Assembly (NCBI GenBank): GCA_964229355.1
Contig: CAXRDE010000016.1
Coordinates: 1 to 64,000, forward strand
Length of the DNA: 64,000 nucleotides
Direction of reading: 5' to 3'
Source: CAXRDE01 sp964229355
GTDB lineage: Bacteria; Cyanobacteriota; Sericytochromatia; UBA7694
Part shown: positions 25,905 to 34,273 of the stretch, piece after piece
How positions within the stretch are numbered: position 1 is the stretch's first letter
How the letters are laid out: each line of letters opens with the position of its first letter
The notes under the pieces: model-generated
The model's input: only the letters and a program-made list of their open reading frames with translations
Told to the model about the DNA's origin: nothing
Databases searched by the model: none
Program-made: the position numbers and the translations under genes

Positions 25905-26633
25905 ATGGAAAACAAAGAAGGACAACACGTCCCCCAGGCGACTTTTAAAACCCGTACCCTTGACGGGCAATGGAAAGAGCTGACCAGTGATGACGTCTTT
26001 AAAGGCAAAAATGTGGTGGTTTTTTCGCTGCCCGGTGCCTTTACTCCCACCTGCTCCAGCACTCACGTGCCCCGCTACAACGCTTTGTCAAACGTGTTTA
26101 AGGACAACGGCGTGGACGAGATCGTGTGTATTTCTGTAAACGACGCCTTCGTCATGCAGGCCTGGCAACAGGACCAACAGGCCCCCAATATTACCTTTTT
26201 GCCCGACGGTAACGGCCAGTTTACCGAGGCCATGGGCTTATTGGTGGACAAAAGCGATATCGGCTTTGGCAAACGCTCCTGGCGTTATTCGATGCTCGTC
26301 AAAGACGGCGTGATCGAAAAAATGTTCTTAGAGCCTGAAAAGCCCGGTGACCCTTTTGAGGTGTCTGATGCTGACACCATGCTGAAGTATCTCAACGCAG
26401 AGGCCAAAGAGCCTGAGCAGGTAGCGATTATTACCCGTGCGGGTTGCCCCCACTGCACCCGCGCCAAGGCTCTGCTTGAACAGCACCATTACGACTACGA
26501 AGAAATTGAGCTGGGTGGCAAAGTCACCCACCGCTCCATCGAGGCTATTACCGGCCGTTCCACCACCCCGCAAATTTTTATTGGCGGCAAACATATTGGT
26601 GGCGCTGATGATCTGGTGGCCTATTTAGGCTAG
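25905..26633 (+). CDS. Peroxiredoxin-glutaredoxin hybrid (PGdx)
   Basis: 242 aa from ATG 25905, with AAGGAT about 10 bases upstream; earlier starts extend past the conserved N-terminus. Residues 1-165 are a Prx5-type peroxiredoxin with peroxidatic Cys50 in PGAFTPTCSSTH. Residues 172-242 are a glutaredoxin with CPHC (181-184). The fusion reduces hydrogen peroxide and alkyl peroxides using glutathione and is known from Haemophilus and Neisseria. oxyR is about 1 kb away and convergent. Domain order and length match the known hybrids closely. Confidence 0.95.
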   Translation: MENKEGQHVPQATFKTRTLDGQWKELTSDDVFKGKNVVVFSLPGAFTPTCSSTHVPRYNALSNVFKDNGVDEIVCISVNDAFVMQAWQQDQQAPNITFLPDGNGQFTEAMGLLVDKSDIGFGKRSWRYSMLVKDGVIEKMFLEPEKPGDPFEVSDADTMLKYLNAEAKEPEQVAIITRAGCPHCTRAKALLEQHHYDYEEIELGGKVTHRSIEAITGRSTTPQIFIGGKHIGGADDLVAYLG

Positions 26634-26651
26634 TTTCGTTTTAAAAGATTG

Positions 26652-26693
26652 CAAAAGCCGGTGAAGAATTTGTCACTTCACCGGCTTTTGTTT
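26652..26693 (+). terminator. Intrinsic terminator after the hybrid peroxiredoxin
   Basis: A 15-bp perfect stem (26652-26666 with 26676-26690) with a 9-base loop, followed by TTT. Confidence 0.85.
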
Positions 26694-26738
26694 ATACAAA
26701 GAGCAAAAAATAGGTAATAAAGCTTACTGGAGAGCTAT

Positions 26739-27419
26739 ATGCGGGTAATTCAAAAAATTTGTCTTGTGTTAGTTATTTTGGGAGGAATTACGCCAAAAGC
26801 CCAGGCTTGTTTTGAAGGATATACAACAGATACTTTTTCGCACCGTTATAATCCGGGGCTTTCTAATCCTTTGTTTGAAAAAAATTTGAACTTAACCCAG
26901 CAACAACTGTTAAATTCGGAGGTGTTTAAGTTATATGAACACCGTCCTGAAAGTATTAACGTTGGCCAGTACCACCTTATAAGTCTCTTTTCAGAGATTG
27001 GAAGCTATAAAGCAGATTTTGCTATGTACTCCCTTGAAAACGGTACTGTAAATGGTTATGTTTTAATGGAACTCTTAATACCACGAGACCCTTGTATTTA
27101 TGAAGATTTGAAACAGAGTTATCTTAAGGACCTGGTTGAGGTACCACAAAATTTTAGCCAGACGCTACCTTCTGGATTTAGCCTTAGCCTCTTCGAAAAA
27201 CGCAATAAACGCTTTATTTTTCAGACGCTTTTGTTGAATACACCAATTGCACCTTATAACAAGTCTCCTCACAGAGCCAGTTCTTTTGTTTTAGTGCGTG
27301 CCAAATACCCGATAGAGTTGGAAGCGTTCATTCAGCCGCGTATACAAGCCTATTTGACCGCAAATTTAGATGAATTTGTTTTAGGCTTAAATCAGATATC
27401 AGAACCTGATCCTGAATGA
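26739..27419 (+). CDS. Exported orphan protein, AT-rich
   Basis: 226 aa with a signal peptide ending KAQA before CFEG. No family is recognised. The mature part is alpha/beta without repeats or catalytic motifs I can name. GGAG lies before ATG. Its codon use is visibly more A/T-rich (many TTA, TTT, AAA) than either neighbour. A gene fragment begins right after its stop, and it separates the hybrid peroxiredoxin from oxyR. Recent acquisition is likely (inference). Confidence 0.72.
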   Translation: MRVIQKICLVLVILGGITPKAQACFEGYTTDTFSHRYNPGLSNPLFEKNLNLTQQQLLNSEVFKLYEHRPESINVGQYHLISLFSEIGSYKADFAMYSLENGTVNGYVLMELLIPRDPCIYEDLKQSYLKDLVEVPQNFSQTLPSGFSLSLFEKRNKRFIFQTLLLNTPIAPYNKSPHRASSFVLVRAKYPIELEAFIQPRIQAYLTANLDEFVLGLNQISEPDPE

Positions 27420-27422
27420 TAA

Positions 27423-27640
27423 ACCAAAGACAACCTCAAGCTCGATATTGAAGCGGACCTGTGGTTTTCGCCTCACGTTGACAGCACCAAAAAAGAGGCG
27501 CATTTTCAGGTAGTGGATGTAGACAATGCAGGTGCTACGTGGACCGTTGACATTCGTCGCGGCGGCCAGGTGTACAAAACCTATACGGGCTCAGGCACTC
27601 AGCCGCTGGTGTGGGATGGCCTGTTCAACGCGACAAGTTC
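27423..27640 (+). pseudogene. Remnant of a FlgD-Ig-like domain gene
   Basis: The frame starting at 27423 has no start codon but reads as protein: LKLDIEADLWFSPHVDSTKK, then ATWTVDIRRGGQVYKTYTG and PLVWDGLFN. The W-x-VDI, KTYTGSG and WDG spacing matches FlgD-type Ig domains of large exported proteins. Both ends are cut: the upstream boundary abuts the orphan gene's stop, and the downstream end runs into the oxyR 3' end. Base composition resembles the bulk genome, not the orphan. Confidence 0.6.
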
Positions 27641-28536
27641 TTCAAATGGCTGCGCCCGGTGCTAATGCCATCTTGAATCAGCGTCGCCAGCTTCTCAAAG
27701 GTCTGCTGGCGGGGGCTGCCCTGTCTAAAAATCAGGCCAATTTCTCGATGGGGGGCCGGTGACTGAAAGGGAATATTCACCAGCTGAGAGTCCTGGCGAA
27801 TGGCCAGCTCGGGCAAGAGCGTAATGCCGCTGCCCGCGAGGGTCATTTGTCGCAGAGTCTCCAGGCTGGTGCCCCGAAAGTTTTGCTTCTCTTTGGCGCC
27901 CGCGGTGTAGCAAATTTCAAGGGCCTGGTCTCTAAAGCAGTGGCCGTCATCTAGCAAGAGTAAGGTTTCGTTTTGCAGATCGGCATCGGTCACAAAGGGG
28001 CGCAGCGCCAACGGATGCTCAATGGGCACCACCAGGTAAAAGGGCTCATGAAAGAGAGGCAGGGTGCTGAGCTGTTCGTTGGCCACGGGCAGGGCTAAAA
28101 TACCTAACTCAATGTCGCCCGTTTCGAGCTTTTTGACAAGTTCGGCGGTTTGCTGTTCATAAAGCAAAAGCTCTAAGCCCGGATAATGGGTTTTAATCAG
28201 GGGCAGAATATACGGCAACAGGTAGGGGGCCAGGGTCGGGATCAGGGCCATCTTTAACTCGCCGCGCATGGGATCTTGCTGGAGCCGGGCCAATTGTTCA
28301 ATTTCCGTGGCAATGCTTAGCATATGGCGGGCCCGCTGTACAATTTTTTCGCCCACGGGGGTAAACAAAACCTGCTGTCGTCTTCCCCGTTCTACGAGCT
28401 GGACTCCCAGGTAGCTTTCTAACTTTTTGAGCTGACCGCTTAGGGTGGGCTGGCTCACGTAGATAGCCTCTGCAGCCTTGCGGAAGTGACGGTGTTTTTC
28501 CAGGGCGACCAAATATTCTAAATCTCTTAGGTTCAT
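27625..28536 (-). CDS. oxyR: Peroxide-sensing regulator OxyR (LysR family)
   Basis: 303 aa. An N-terminal LysR winged helix (LEYLVALEKHRHFRKAAEAI) and periplasmic-binding-like effector domain are present. The redox pair is Cys200 and Cys209 in GHCFRDQALEIC, as in E. coli OxyR (199 and 208). Peroxide oxidises the pair and turns on peroxide-defence genes. The likely target, the hybrid peroxiredoxin, lies beyond the orphan gene. The last few codons coincide with the gene-remnant region, so the extreme C-terminus may be altered. Confidence 0.94.
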   Translation of the reverse strand: MNLRDLEYLVALEKHRHFRKAAEAIYVSQPTLSGQLKKLESYLGVQLVERGRRQQVLFTPVGEKIVQRARHMLSIATEIEQLARLQQDPMRGELKMALIPTLAPYLLPYILPLIKTHYPGLELLLYEQQTAELVKKLETGDIELGILALPVANEQLSTLPLFHEPFYLVVPIEHPLALRPFVTDADLQNETLLLLDDGHCFRDQALEICYTAGAKEKQNFRGTSLETLRQMTLAGSGITLLPELAIRQDSQLVNIPFQSPAPHREIGLIFRQGSPRQQTFEKLATLIQDGISTGRSHLKNLSR

Positions 28537-28613
28537 GCTTGCTGTTTCTTTATTTCAGGGTGAGGATCCCGGGTGGTGATCGTGTGTTTTCAGACTAACA
28601 TATCTTTTGCAAC

Positions 28614-28622
28614 TGCTATAAT
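28614..28622 (+). promoter_or_regulatory. Extended -10 promoter
   Basis: TGC-TATAAT, with a perfect hexamer, lies 62 bases before ATG 28684. No strong -35 is seen. Confidence 0.6.
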
Positions 28623-28683
28623 GAATCTCAAAGCGCACCGCGATTTTTACTTAACTTCTCAATGCATTACAAAAGGATACGCC

Positions 28684-29913
28684 ATGTCAGAGTTGGTGGG
28701 ACACATTCTCAAAAAAGTTTATACACAATATCCGCAGCAAGTGCTCAGCGAACCCGAAAACCTGCTGCAAATGCTGCAAGAGCTGTGTCCTGACGAAGAA
28801 CAAGCCATACGCATGGTTCTGCTGGGCTTAGAGCGCCAGGTGCCTCAGGCTTTATTGGCGGTGCCCAAAGAAGAACTCAAAAACACCCTGAAATCACAGG
28901 CTCTGGCCCTGAGTGAACAGTACGCTATGCATCCGCGCTTTGGCCTGTGGCTGGTACAAACCTGGGCCCGTGCCCTGGACTTGCTGCCTTTAAATTTAAA
29001 CCCGGTAAATATCTTTGCAGAGGCTGAACAAGAGTATCGTCAGGCCTTGCAAGCAGTCATGCTGCCCGAGCAGTCTTTGCCTGAAAACATGCGTAAAGAA
29101 CTGAAGCTGTTACAGCAGCAGCTTCTGCTCAAAGATGAGCAGGTGCAGCGTTTAGAAGCCGAGGTGTCTCAGGCTTTGCGCTTGAGCCAAAGTTTAGGGG
29201 CAGTGGCGGTACAAGCGCCCCAGGAGCCTGAGGTCAACCGTCTGGGCATGGGCTTTTTAAAAGTCACCGCAGGCCGTTTTTTGATGGGTTCTGCGCCCCA
29301 TGAGTATCAGCGAGAGGCTGATGAGGCCCAGCACGAAGTGACCCTCACCCAGGATTTCTATTTGCAGACCCATCCCGTGACCCAGTCGCAATGGCAAAAG
29401 GTCATGGGCAATAACCCTTCTGACTTTAAAGGGCCGAACCTCCCTGTGGATAACGTATCCTGGAACGAAATTGTCACCCAGTTTATTCCCCGTTTGAATG
29501 CCCGTGAAGAGGGCACCTACCGCTTACCCACCGAAGCAGAGTGGGAGTACGCTTGCCGTGCGGGGGGCTCCCAGGCCTATGGTGCCTTTGAAGACGTGGT
29601 GAATTTAGACCGCTATGCCTGGTATAACCACAACGCCCAGTTTCAAACCCACCCCGTGGGCACCAAACAAGCCAATCCCTGGGGCTTTTATGACATGCAG
29701 GGCAACGTGTGGGAGTGGTGTCAAGATTGGTACGGGGGCCCCTATGGCACCGCTGCGCAGACAGACCCCACAGGGGGCAGCGCGGGCATGGGACGGGTCA
29801 TGCGTGGAGGCAGTTGGTTTGGCGGTCCTGAAAGCTGTCGCTGTGCAGCGCGCGGTTATATGGCCCCTGAAACCCGCATTCGCCTGATCGGCTTTCGACT
29901 GGTGAAAGCGTAG
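28684..29913 (+). CDS. SUMF1/FGE-fold protein with helical N-terminal domain
   Basis: 409 aa from ATG 28684 (AAAGGA 6 bases upstream; the longer frame starts in the promoter). Residues 1-150 form an unrecognised helical domain, about 150-185 a coiled coil, and 195-409 a formylglycine-enzyme-like domain with RLPTEAEWEYACRAG, DMQGNVWEWCQDWYG and RGGSWFG. The catalytic double-Cys arrangement of true FGE is absent; only ESCRCAARG remains. It is more likely a structural or binding member of the fold than a sulfatase activator. The DCC gene follows after 2 bases. Confidence 0.85.
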   Translation: MSELVGHILKKVYTQYPQQVLSEPENLLQMLQELCPDEEQAIRMVLLGLERQVPQALLAVPKEELKNTLKSQALALSEQYAMHPRFGLWLVQTWARALDLLPLNLNPVNIFAEAEQEYRQALQAVMLPEQSLPENMRKELKLLQQQLLLKDEQVQRLEAEVSQALRLSQSLGAVAVQAPQEPEVNRLGMGFLKVTAGRFLMGSAPHEYQREADEAQHEVTLTQDFYLQTHPVTQSQWQKVMGNNPSDFKGPNLPVDNVSWNEIVTQFIPRLNAREEGTYRLPTEAEWEYACRAGGSQAYGAFEDVVNLDRYAWYNHNAQFQTHPVGTKQANPWGFYDMQGNVWEWCQDWYGGPYGTAAQTDPTGGSAGMGRVMRGGSWFGGPESCRCAARGYMAPETRIRLIGFRLVKA

Positions 29914-29915
29914 CC

Positions 29916-30323
29916 ATGCAAGAAGCAGCGCCGATTCTGTTGTTTGATGGGGTGTGCAATCTCTGTCATGAAGCGGTGCATTTTATTCTGGCCCACGAGC
30001 GGGCACCCACCCTCCGTTTTGCTTCGTTACAATCCACCGTGGGACAACAATTGTTAAGGGATTACCATTTGCCCCCCGACTATGCGGATTCGCTGGTGCT
30101 TATTGAAGGCCATCGGGCTTATACCCTGACCACAGGGGCCCTCCGTTTAACCCGTTACTTGAAGTATCCCTATGCTCTGGGGCGCCTTGGACTTGTGTTG
30201 CCTGCGTGCTTACGGGATCCGTTTTATCACTGGGTGGCCCGTCATCGCTACCAGTGGTTTGGCAAAAAAGAGCAATGCTTATTGCCCACTCCAGCGCTTC
30301 GGGCGCGATTTTTAGACGCCTAG
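29916..30323 (+). CDS. DCC-family thiol-disulfide oxidoreductase (DUF393)
   Basis: 135 aa. The family motif DGVCNLCHEAVHFIL near residue 11 supplies a CxxC redox pair (the DCC motif), followed by FASLQSTVGQQLL and a C-terminal aromatic region. Function is undefined beyond probable thiol chemistry. It is translationally coupled to the SUMF1-like gene. Confidence 0.9.
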   Translation: MQEAAPILLFDGVCNLCHEAVHFILAHERAPTLRFASLQSTVGQQLLRDYHLPPDYADSLVLIEGHRAYTLTTGALRLTRYLKYPYALGRLGLVLPACLRDPFYHWVARHRYQWFGKKEQCLLPTPALRARFLDA

Positions 30324-30398
30324 ACCTTCATGGTTTTTTGTACTTGTCGTTTGGGCGCAACACAGCGTAAGCTGATAATAAAGAAGAGGTACCTTATC

Positions 30399-30632
30399 AT
30401 GTTACAACGTATTGGCATCATCGCAGTTTTAGCCCTCATGACCACCGCCTGTTCGGTGAAGGTCACTCGCGATACCACGGGGAATATTGTTCCCTCTGGG
30501 AGTGCCGGTTATGTCACCACCTTTAGTATGGATAAATATGCGCCCACCGCGCGTGCAGTGACAGCACCCACCGTAGACGTGCTCACCCCACGAAAAGACA
30601 ATCCCGACGCGGTCACGTTTCAGGTTCCCTAA
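30399..30632 (+). CDS. Small probable lipoprotein
   Basis: 77 aa from ATG 30399 (AGAGG 9 bases upstream; upstream in-frame codons do not encode a signal). A short hydrophobic signal ends LMTTAC, a loose lipobox. The 55-residue mature part is Thr/Val-rich and unrecognised. Confidence 0.6.
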   Translation: MLQRIGIIAVLALMTTACSVKVTRDTTGNIVPSGSAGYVTTFSMDKYAPTARAVTAPTVDVLTPRKDNPDAVTFQVP

Positions 30633-30676
30633 TTTTTATTTCTGAAACCACACCACCAGAGCCAGAACTGGAGCTG

Positions 30677-31885
30677 GTGGTGGTTATTCCCTGTCATCAT
30701 GAACCCGATGTGGCCACGACCTTGCGAGCGCTGGCCGCCTGTGACCTGCCCTCCCCACAATCCGTTGAGGTGTGGTGGGTGGTAAACCACAGTGTTGAGG
30801 CCGCTGAGCACATACAGGTCCAGAATGCGCAAAGCGCTCACGCAATTCAAGCCTTTTCCCGGCAGACAGACTTGCCGTTGCGCATGGGATGCATCAACGC
30901 CTTTGCGTTACCGCCTAAACATGCGGGGGTCGGGCTGGCCCGTAAAATCGGCATGGATCTGGCGGCGAAACGCTTAACACAAGTGGGTCGGCCTGAAGGC
31001 GTAATTGTCAATTTAGACGCCGATTGTGAGGTGTCTGCCAATTACTTTACCGCGATCCAACGCCACTTTCACACTTACCCCAAAACCCCTGGCGCTTCGT
31101 TGTTTTATGCCCACCCCCTGAAGGGGGATTTGCCCCCGGCCCATTACACGGGCATTGCCTACTACGAATTGTTTTTGCGCTATTACACCCACGGTTTGCG
31201 CTTTGCGGGTTTTCCTTTTGGCTTTCAAACCGTCGGGTCTTCAATGGCCGTGCGGGCCCAGGCGTACCAAAAGGTGGGTGGCATGAACCGCCGCAAAGCG
31301 GGAGAAGACTTTTACTTTTTACACAAGGTGATTGATCAGGGCGGCTTTAGTGAGATCAATGATGTCACGGTAAGTCCTGCGGCGCGGGTTTCGGATCGCG
31401 TACCCTTTGGCACGGGTAAAGCCATGGCTGACTTTTTTGAAGACCCCGATCATTTGTATTTACAATACCCCTTGCAGGCTTTTGTGCACTTAAAAGCCTG
31501 GGTAGCATGTTTGCCTGGCCTTTATGAGGCGGAGCAGGCCAGCCAGTGCCCGGAAGTACAAGCCCTGGACCCGGTATTGCTGGGTTTTTTACGCGCTCAG
31601 CAGGTGGATGAAAAAATACGCGAAATTCAGCAAAATACCACCCATTTTGAAAGTTTTCAAAAGCGGTTCTTTCAATGGTTTAACGGTTTTCGGGCCATGA
31701 AGGCCCTGCATGCCTTGCGCGATGCCTATGGGAACGCCCCCCTTTTGCGCGAAAGCCAGGCGTTGCTGTTGCAACGGGGGCAAGGAACCATGGCCCAGGC
31801 GGTGCGTCAGGCCAATACCGCAGAGGCATTGCTTAAGATTTACCGGCAAATAGACCGCAGTGCGGGCCCGTTTTTGCTAAAATAG
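30677..31885 (+). CDS. Family 2-like glycosyltransferase
   Basis: About 402 aa. GT-A signatures: VVVIPCHHEPD at the N-terminus, NLDADCEV (DxD-type metal site), GSSMAVRAQAYQKVGGM and GEDFYFLHKV (ED acid-base region). No transmembrane helices are seen, so it is probably cytoplasmic or peripheral. The start is uncertain. GTG codons occur at 30677 and 30680, and GGAG is 6 bases before the latter. The open frame also extends upstream through ISETTPPEPELEL with only an ATT codon available. Acceptor and donor are unknown. Confidence 0.82.
   Translation: MVVIPCHHEPDVATTLRALAACDLPSPQSVEVWWVVNHSVEAAEHIQVQNAQSAHAIQAFSRQTDLPLRMGCINAFALPPKHAGVGLARKIGMDLAAKRLTQVGRPEGVIVNLDADCEVSANYFTAIQRHFHTYPKTPGASLFYAHPLKGDLPPAHYTGIAYYELFLRYYTHGLRFAGFPFGFQTVGSSMAVRAQAYQKVGGMNRRKAGEDFYFLHKVIDQGGFSEINDVTVSPAARVSDRVPFGTGKAMADFFEDPDHLYLQYPLQAFVHLKAWVACLPGLYEAEQASQCPEVQALDPVLLGFLRAQQVDEKIREIQQNTTHFESFQKRFFQWFNGFRAMKALHALRDAYGNAPLLRESQALLLQRGQGTMAQAVRQANTAEALLKIYRQIDRSAGPFLLK
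31875..31883 (+). promoter_or_regulatory. Extended -10 promoter candidate of glmS
   Basis: TGC-TAAAAT overlaps the last codons of the glycosyltransferase gene, 27 bases before glmS. No -35 is seen. Confidence 0.42.
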
Positions 31886-31909
31886 CAGCACGCAGAGGAG
31901 TATGATTTT

Positions 31910-33742
31910 ATGTGCGGAATTATTGGATACATTGGCAGCCAGGAAGCTGTAGATATATTAATTGAAGGCCTTCAGCGCCTGGAGTATAGAGGTTACGACT
32001 CTGCGGGGGTGGCAACGGTCGATCAAGGACAGTTGCGCCTGTGTCGCGAAGTGGGCAAGCTGAACAATCTTGTGAAAAAACTTGTGTTAGAGCCCGTGGC
32101 GGGCAGTATCGGCATTGGCCATACCCGCTGGGCCACCCACGGCCGCCCTTCTGAATACAATGCCCACCCCCATACCGATGATGCCCAAAAGCTGGTGGTG
32201 GTGCACAACGGGATTATTGAAAATTATTTGGATCTCAAAACAAAATTGCTTGAGGCCGGACACACCTTTCGCTCTGAAACCGATACAGAGGTAATTGCCC
32301 ACCTGATTCAAGCCCACTACCAGGGCGATTTGCAAGCGGCGGTACAGGCCACTGTACAAGAGCTAGAGGGAGCCTATGCGATTTGTGTCATGCACAGCGA
32401 TCACCCCGACTATTTGGTGGCAGCCAAGAAAAACAGCCCCTTGCTTTTGGGTAAAGGACAGGGCGAAAACTTTGTCGCTTCCGATGTGCCGGCCATTTTG
32501 CGTCATACCCGTGACATTGTCTATCTCGAAGACGAGCAGATGGCGGTGGTGACTGCCGATGCGATTCAGGTGACCGATTTACAAGGCAATGCAGTGGAAT
32601 ACGAAGTGAGCCACATTGACTGGAATATCGTGGCTGCTGAAAAGATGGGCTATGACCACTTTATGCTCAAAGAAATTCACGAGCAGTCGGTGGCCTTTGG
32701 CCAAACCCTGGCAGGTCGCGTGTCTGAAGGACAAAAGCGCCTGTACTTAGATGAGCTTAACCTGGACGCAGAAAAGATTGCATCCCTTTCCCGTATTTAT
32801 ATCGTGGCCTGTGGTACCGCTTACTATGCCGGATGTGTAGGCAAATACCTGATTGAGCAAATGGCCGGTCTTCCCGTGGAAGTCGATTTGGCTTCTGAAT
32901 TCCGTTACCGGGATCCCATTCTCAATGAGCGCACTCTGGTCATTGCCATCAGTCAATCCGGTGAAACCGCTGATACCCTGGCGGCCCTCAATATGGCCAA
33001 AACCAAACAAGCTCCCACTTTAGGCGTGATTAACGTTAAAGGCAGCGCCATGACACGGGTGGTGGACGGTGTCTTGTATATCCATGCGGGCCCTGAAATT
33101 TCTGTGGCCTCCACCAAGGCCTTTATGGCCATGCTGGCGGCTTTACAATTGTTGAGCCTGCACCTGGCTCAGGGCATGGGCCGTTTAGATCAAGATGACC
33201 TGGCCGCTCACATTGCTGAGCTGCGCCGCCTGCCCCGCCTGATTGAAGAAACCCTGGCCGCCATTGAGCCTGAAATAGACGCTTTATCTACGCAAATCTT
33301 GCGTTACCACCACTGTCTGTATTTGGGCCGAGGGATCAATTATCCCATTGCTTTGGAAGGTGCGCTAAAGCTCAAAGAGGTCTCTTATATTCACGCAGAG
33401 GGTTACGCTGCGGGTGAACTCAAGCACGGCCCGATTGCGCTGATTGACGCGATCATGCCGGTGGTGGCCATTGCCACTGAAGGGGCAACCTACGACAAAA
33501 TGATCAGCAATATTGCTGAGGTACGGGCCCGTGATGGCCATGTGATTGCCATTGCCACCCAGGGAGACACCCAGGTGGCAGACATTGCCCAGCACGTGAT
33601 TTATTTGCCCTCCGTGAGCGAGTGGTTGTCACCGGTATTGACTGTCCTGCCGATGCAATTGTTGGCCTATTATGTGGCTTTACGCCGCGGTTTTGATGTG
33701 GACCAACCCCGCAACCTGGCCAAATCGGTAACGGTCGAGTAA
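31910..33742 (+). CDS. glmS: Glutamine-fructose-6-phosphate aminotransferase (isomerizing)
   Basis: 610 aa, full length. The glutaminase domain starts MCGIIGYIG with nucleophile Cys2 and contains GHTRWATHG. Two SIS domains follow with VACGTAYYAG and SQSGETADTLAAL, and the C-terminus ends PRNLAKSVTVE as in all GlmS. It makes glucosamine-6-phosphate for peptidoglycan and LPS. AGAGGAG lies 9 bases before ATG. No glmS ribozyme is recognisable upstream. Confidence 0.98.
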   Translation: MCGIIGYIGSQEAVDILIEGLQRLEYRGYDSAGVATVDQGQLRLCREVGKLNNLVKKLVLEPVAGSIGIGHTRWATHGRPSEYNAHPHTDDAQKLVVVHNGIIENYLDLKTKLLEAGHTFRSETDTEVIAHLIQAHYQGDLQAAVQATVQELEGAYAICVMHSDHPDYLVAAKKNSPLLLGKGQGENFVASDVPAILRHTRDIVYLEDEQMAVVTADAIQVTDLQGNAVEYEVSHIDWNIVAAEKMGYDHFMLKEIHEQSVAFGQTLAGRVSEGQKRLYLDELNLDAEKIASLSRIYIVACGTAYYAGCVGKYLIEQMAGLPVEVDLASEFRYRDPILNERTLVIAISQSGETADTLAALNMAKTKQAPTLGVINVKGSAMTRVVDGVLYIHAGPEISVASTKAFMAMLAALQLLSLHLAQGMGRLDQDDLAAHIAELRRLPRLIEETLAAIEPEIDALSTQILRYHHCLYLGRGINYPIALEGALKLKEVSYIHAEGYAAGELKHGPIALIDAIMPVVAIATEGATYDKMISNIAEVRARDGHVIAIATQGDTQVADIAQHVIYLPSVSEWLSPVLTVLPMQLLAYYVALRRGFDVDQPRNLAKSVTVE

Positions 33743-34273
33743 GTGGCGCGGGTGGCCGTCAAACATCTTGGGTGGGGCATGCTTTTGCTTTGCCTCTGGT
33801 GCGCGCCCGTGAGTGCTCAATCTCCAGAGCCCTTTGAGCCCACTTTTTCGGTGGGTTTGGCCGGGCAATGGGAAAGTTTACAATGGCCCGGCGTCAATAA
33901 TCCCGAAACACCCACCTTGTTTGGCGGTGTTCACACTTTGTATCGCATGAGCCCCAATTTTGCCAGTGGCGGGGGAATTTTGTTTGAGCCCAACCGCAGT
34001 GAAGTGATTGTGCAACTGAACACCCGCTGGCTGTGGCCGCTGTATGTGGCAGAGCCTTATGTGGGTGCCCAGTTGGAGTACTTTAGCCGTACGGACGGCG
34101 GTGTTTCTCTGGCTTTTCGACCAGGGGTACTCATCCCCGTACCCTTCTTGCCTGCGGATGTGGATCTCTATGCCCTGGGACGTTATGATGTGGTGGGGCT
34201 TTTGCTCAGCGGCCGTGACCCACTGGGGGCTGCCCACTTTGCGGTGGGTGCCTCGGTGCTCTTTCGTCTCTGA
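33743..34273 (+). CDS. Exported beta-rich protein, probably outer-membrane
   Basis: 176 aa starting at GTG directly after the glmS stop; GTG 33752 is an alternative. A signal peptide ends PVSA. The mature chain alternates Gly/aromatic residues and hydrophobic strands (SVGLAGQWESLQW, YVGAQLEYF) and ends with a strand closing in FRL, consistent with a small beta-barrel. No family name is assigned. The stop overlaps the BatA-like start by one base. Confidence 0.7.
   Translation: MARVAVKHLGWGMLLLCLWCAPVSAQSPEPFEPTFSVGLAGQWESLQWPGVNNPETPTLFGGVHTLYRMSPNFASGGGILFEPNRSEVIVQLNTRWLWPLYVAEPYVGAQLEYFSRTDGGVSLAFRPGVLIPVPFLPADVDLYALGRYDVVGLLLSGRDPLGAAHFAVGASVLFRL

Noticed and set aside
31886..31909. glmS ribozyme or riboswitch
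   Set aside because: The gap before glmS is only 24 bases with no room or core motif for the ribozyme.
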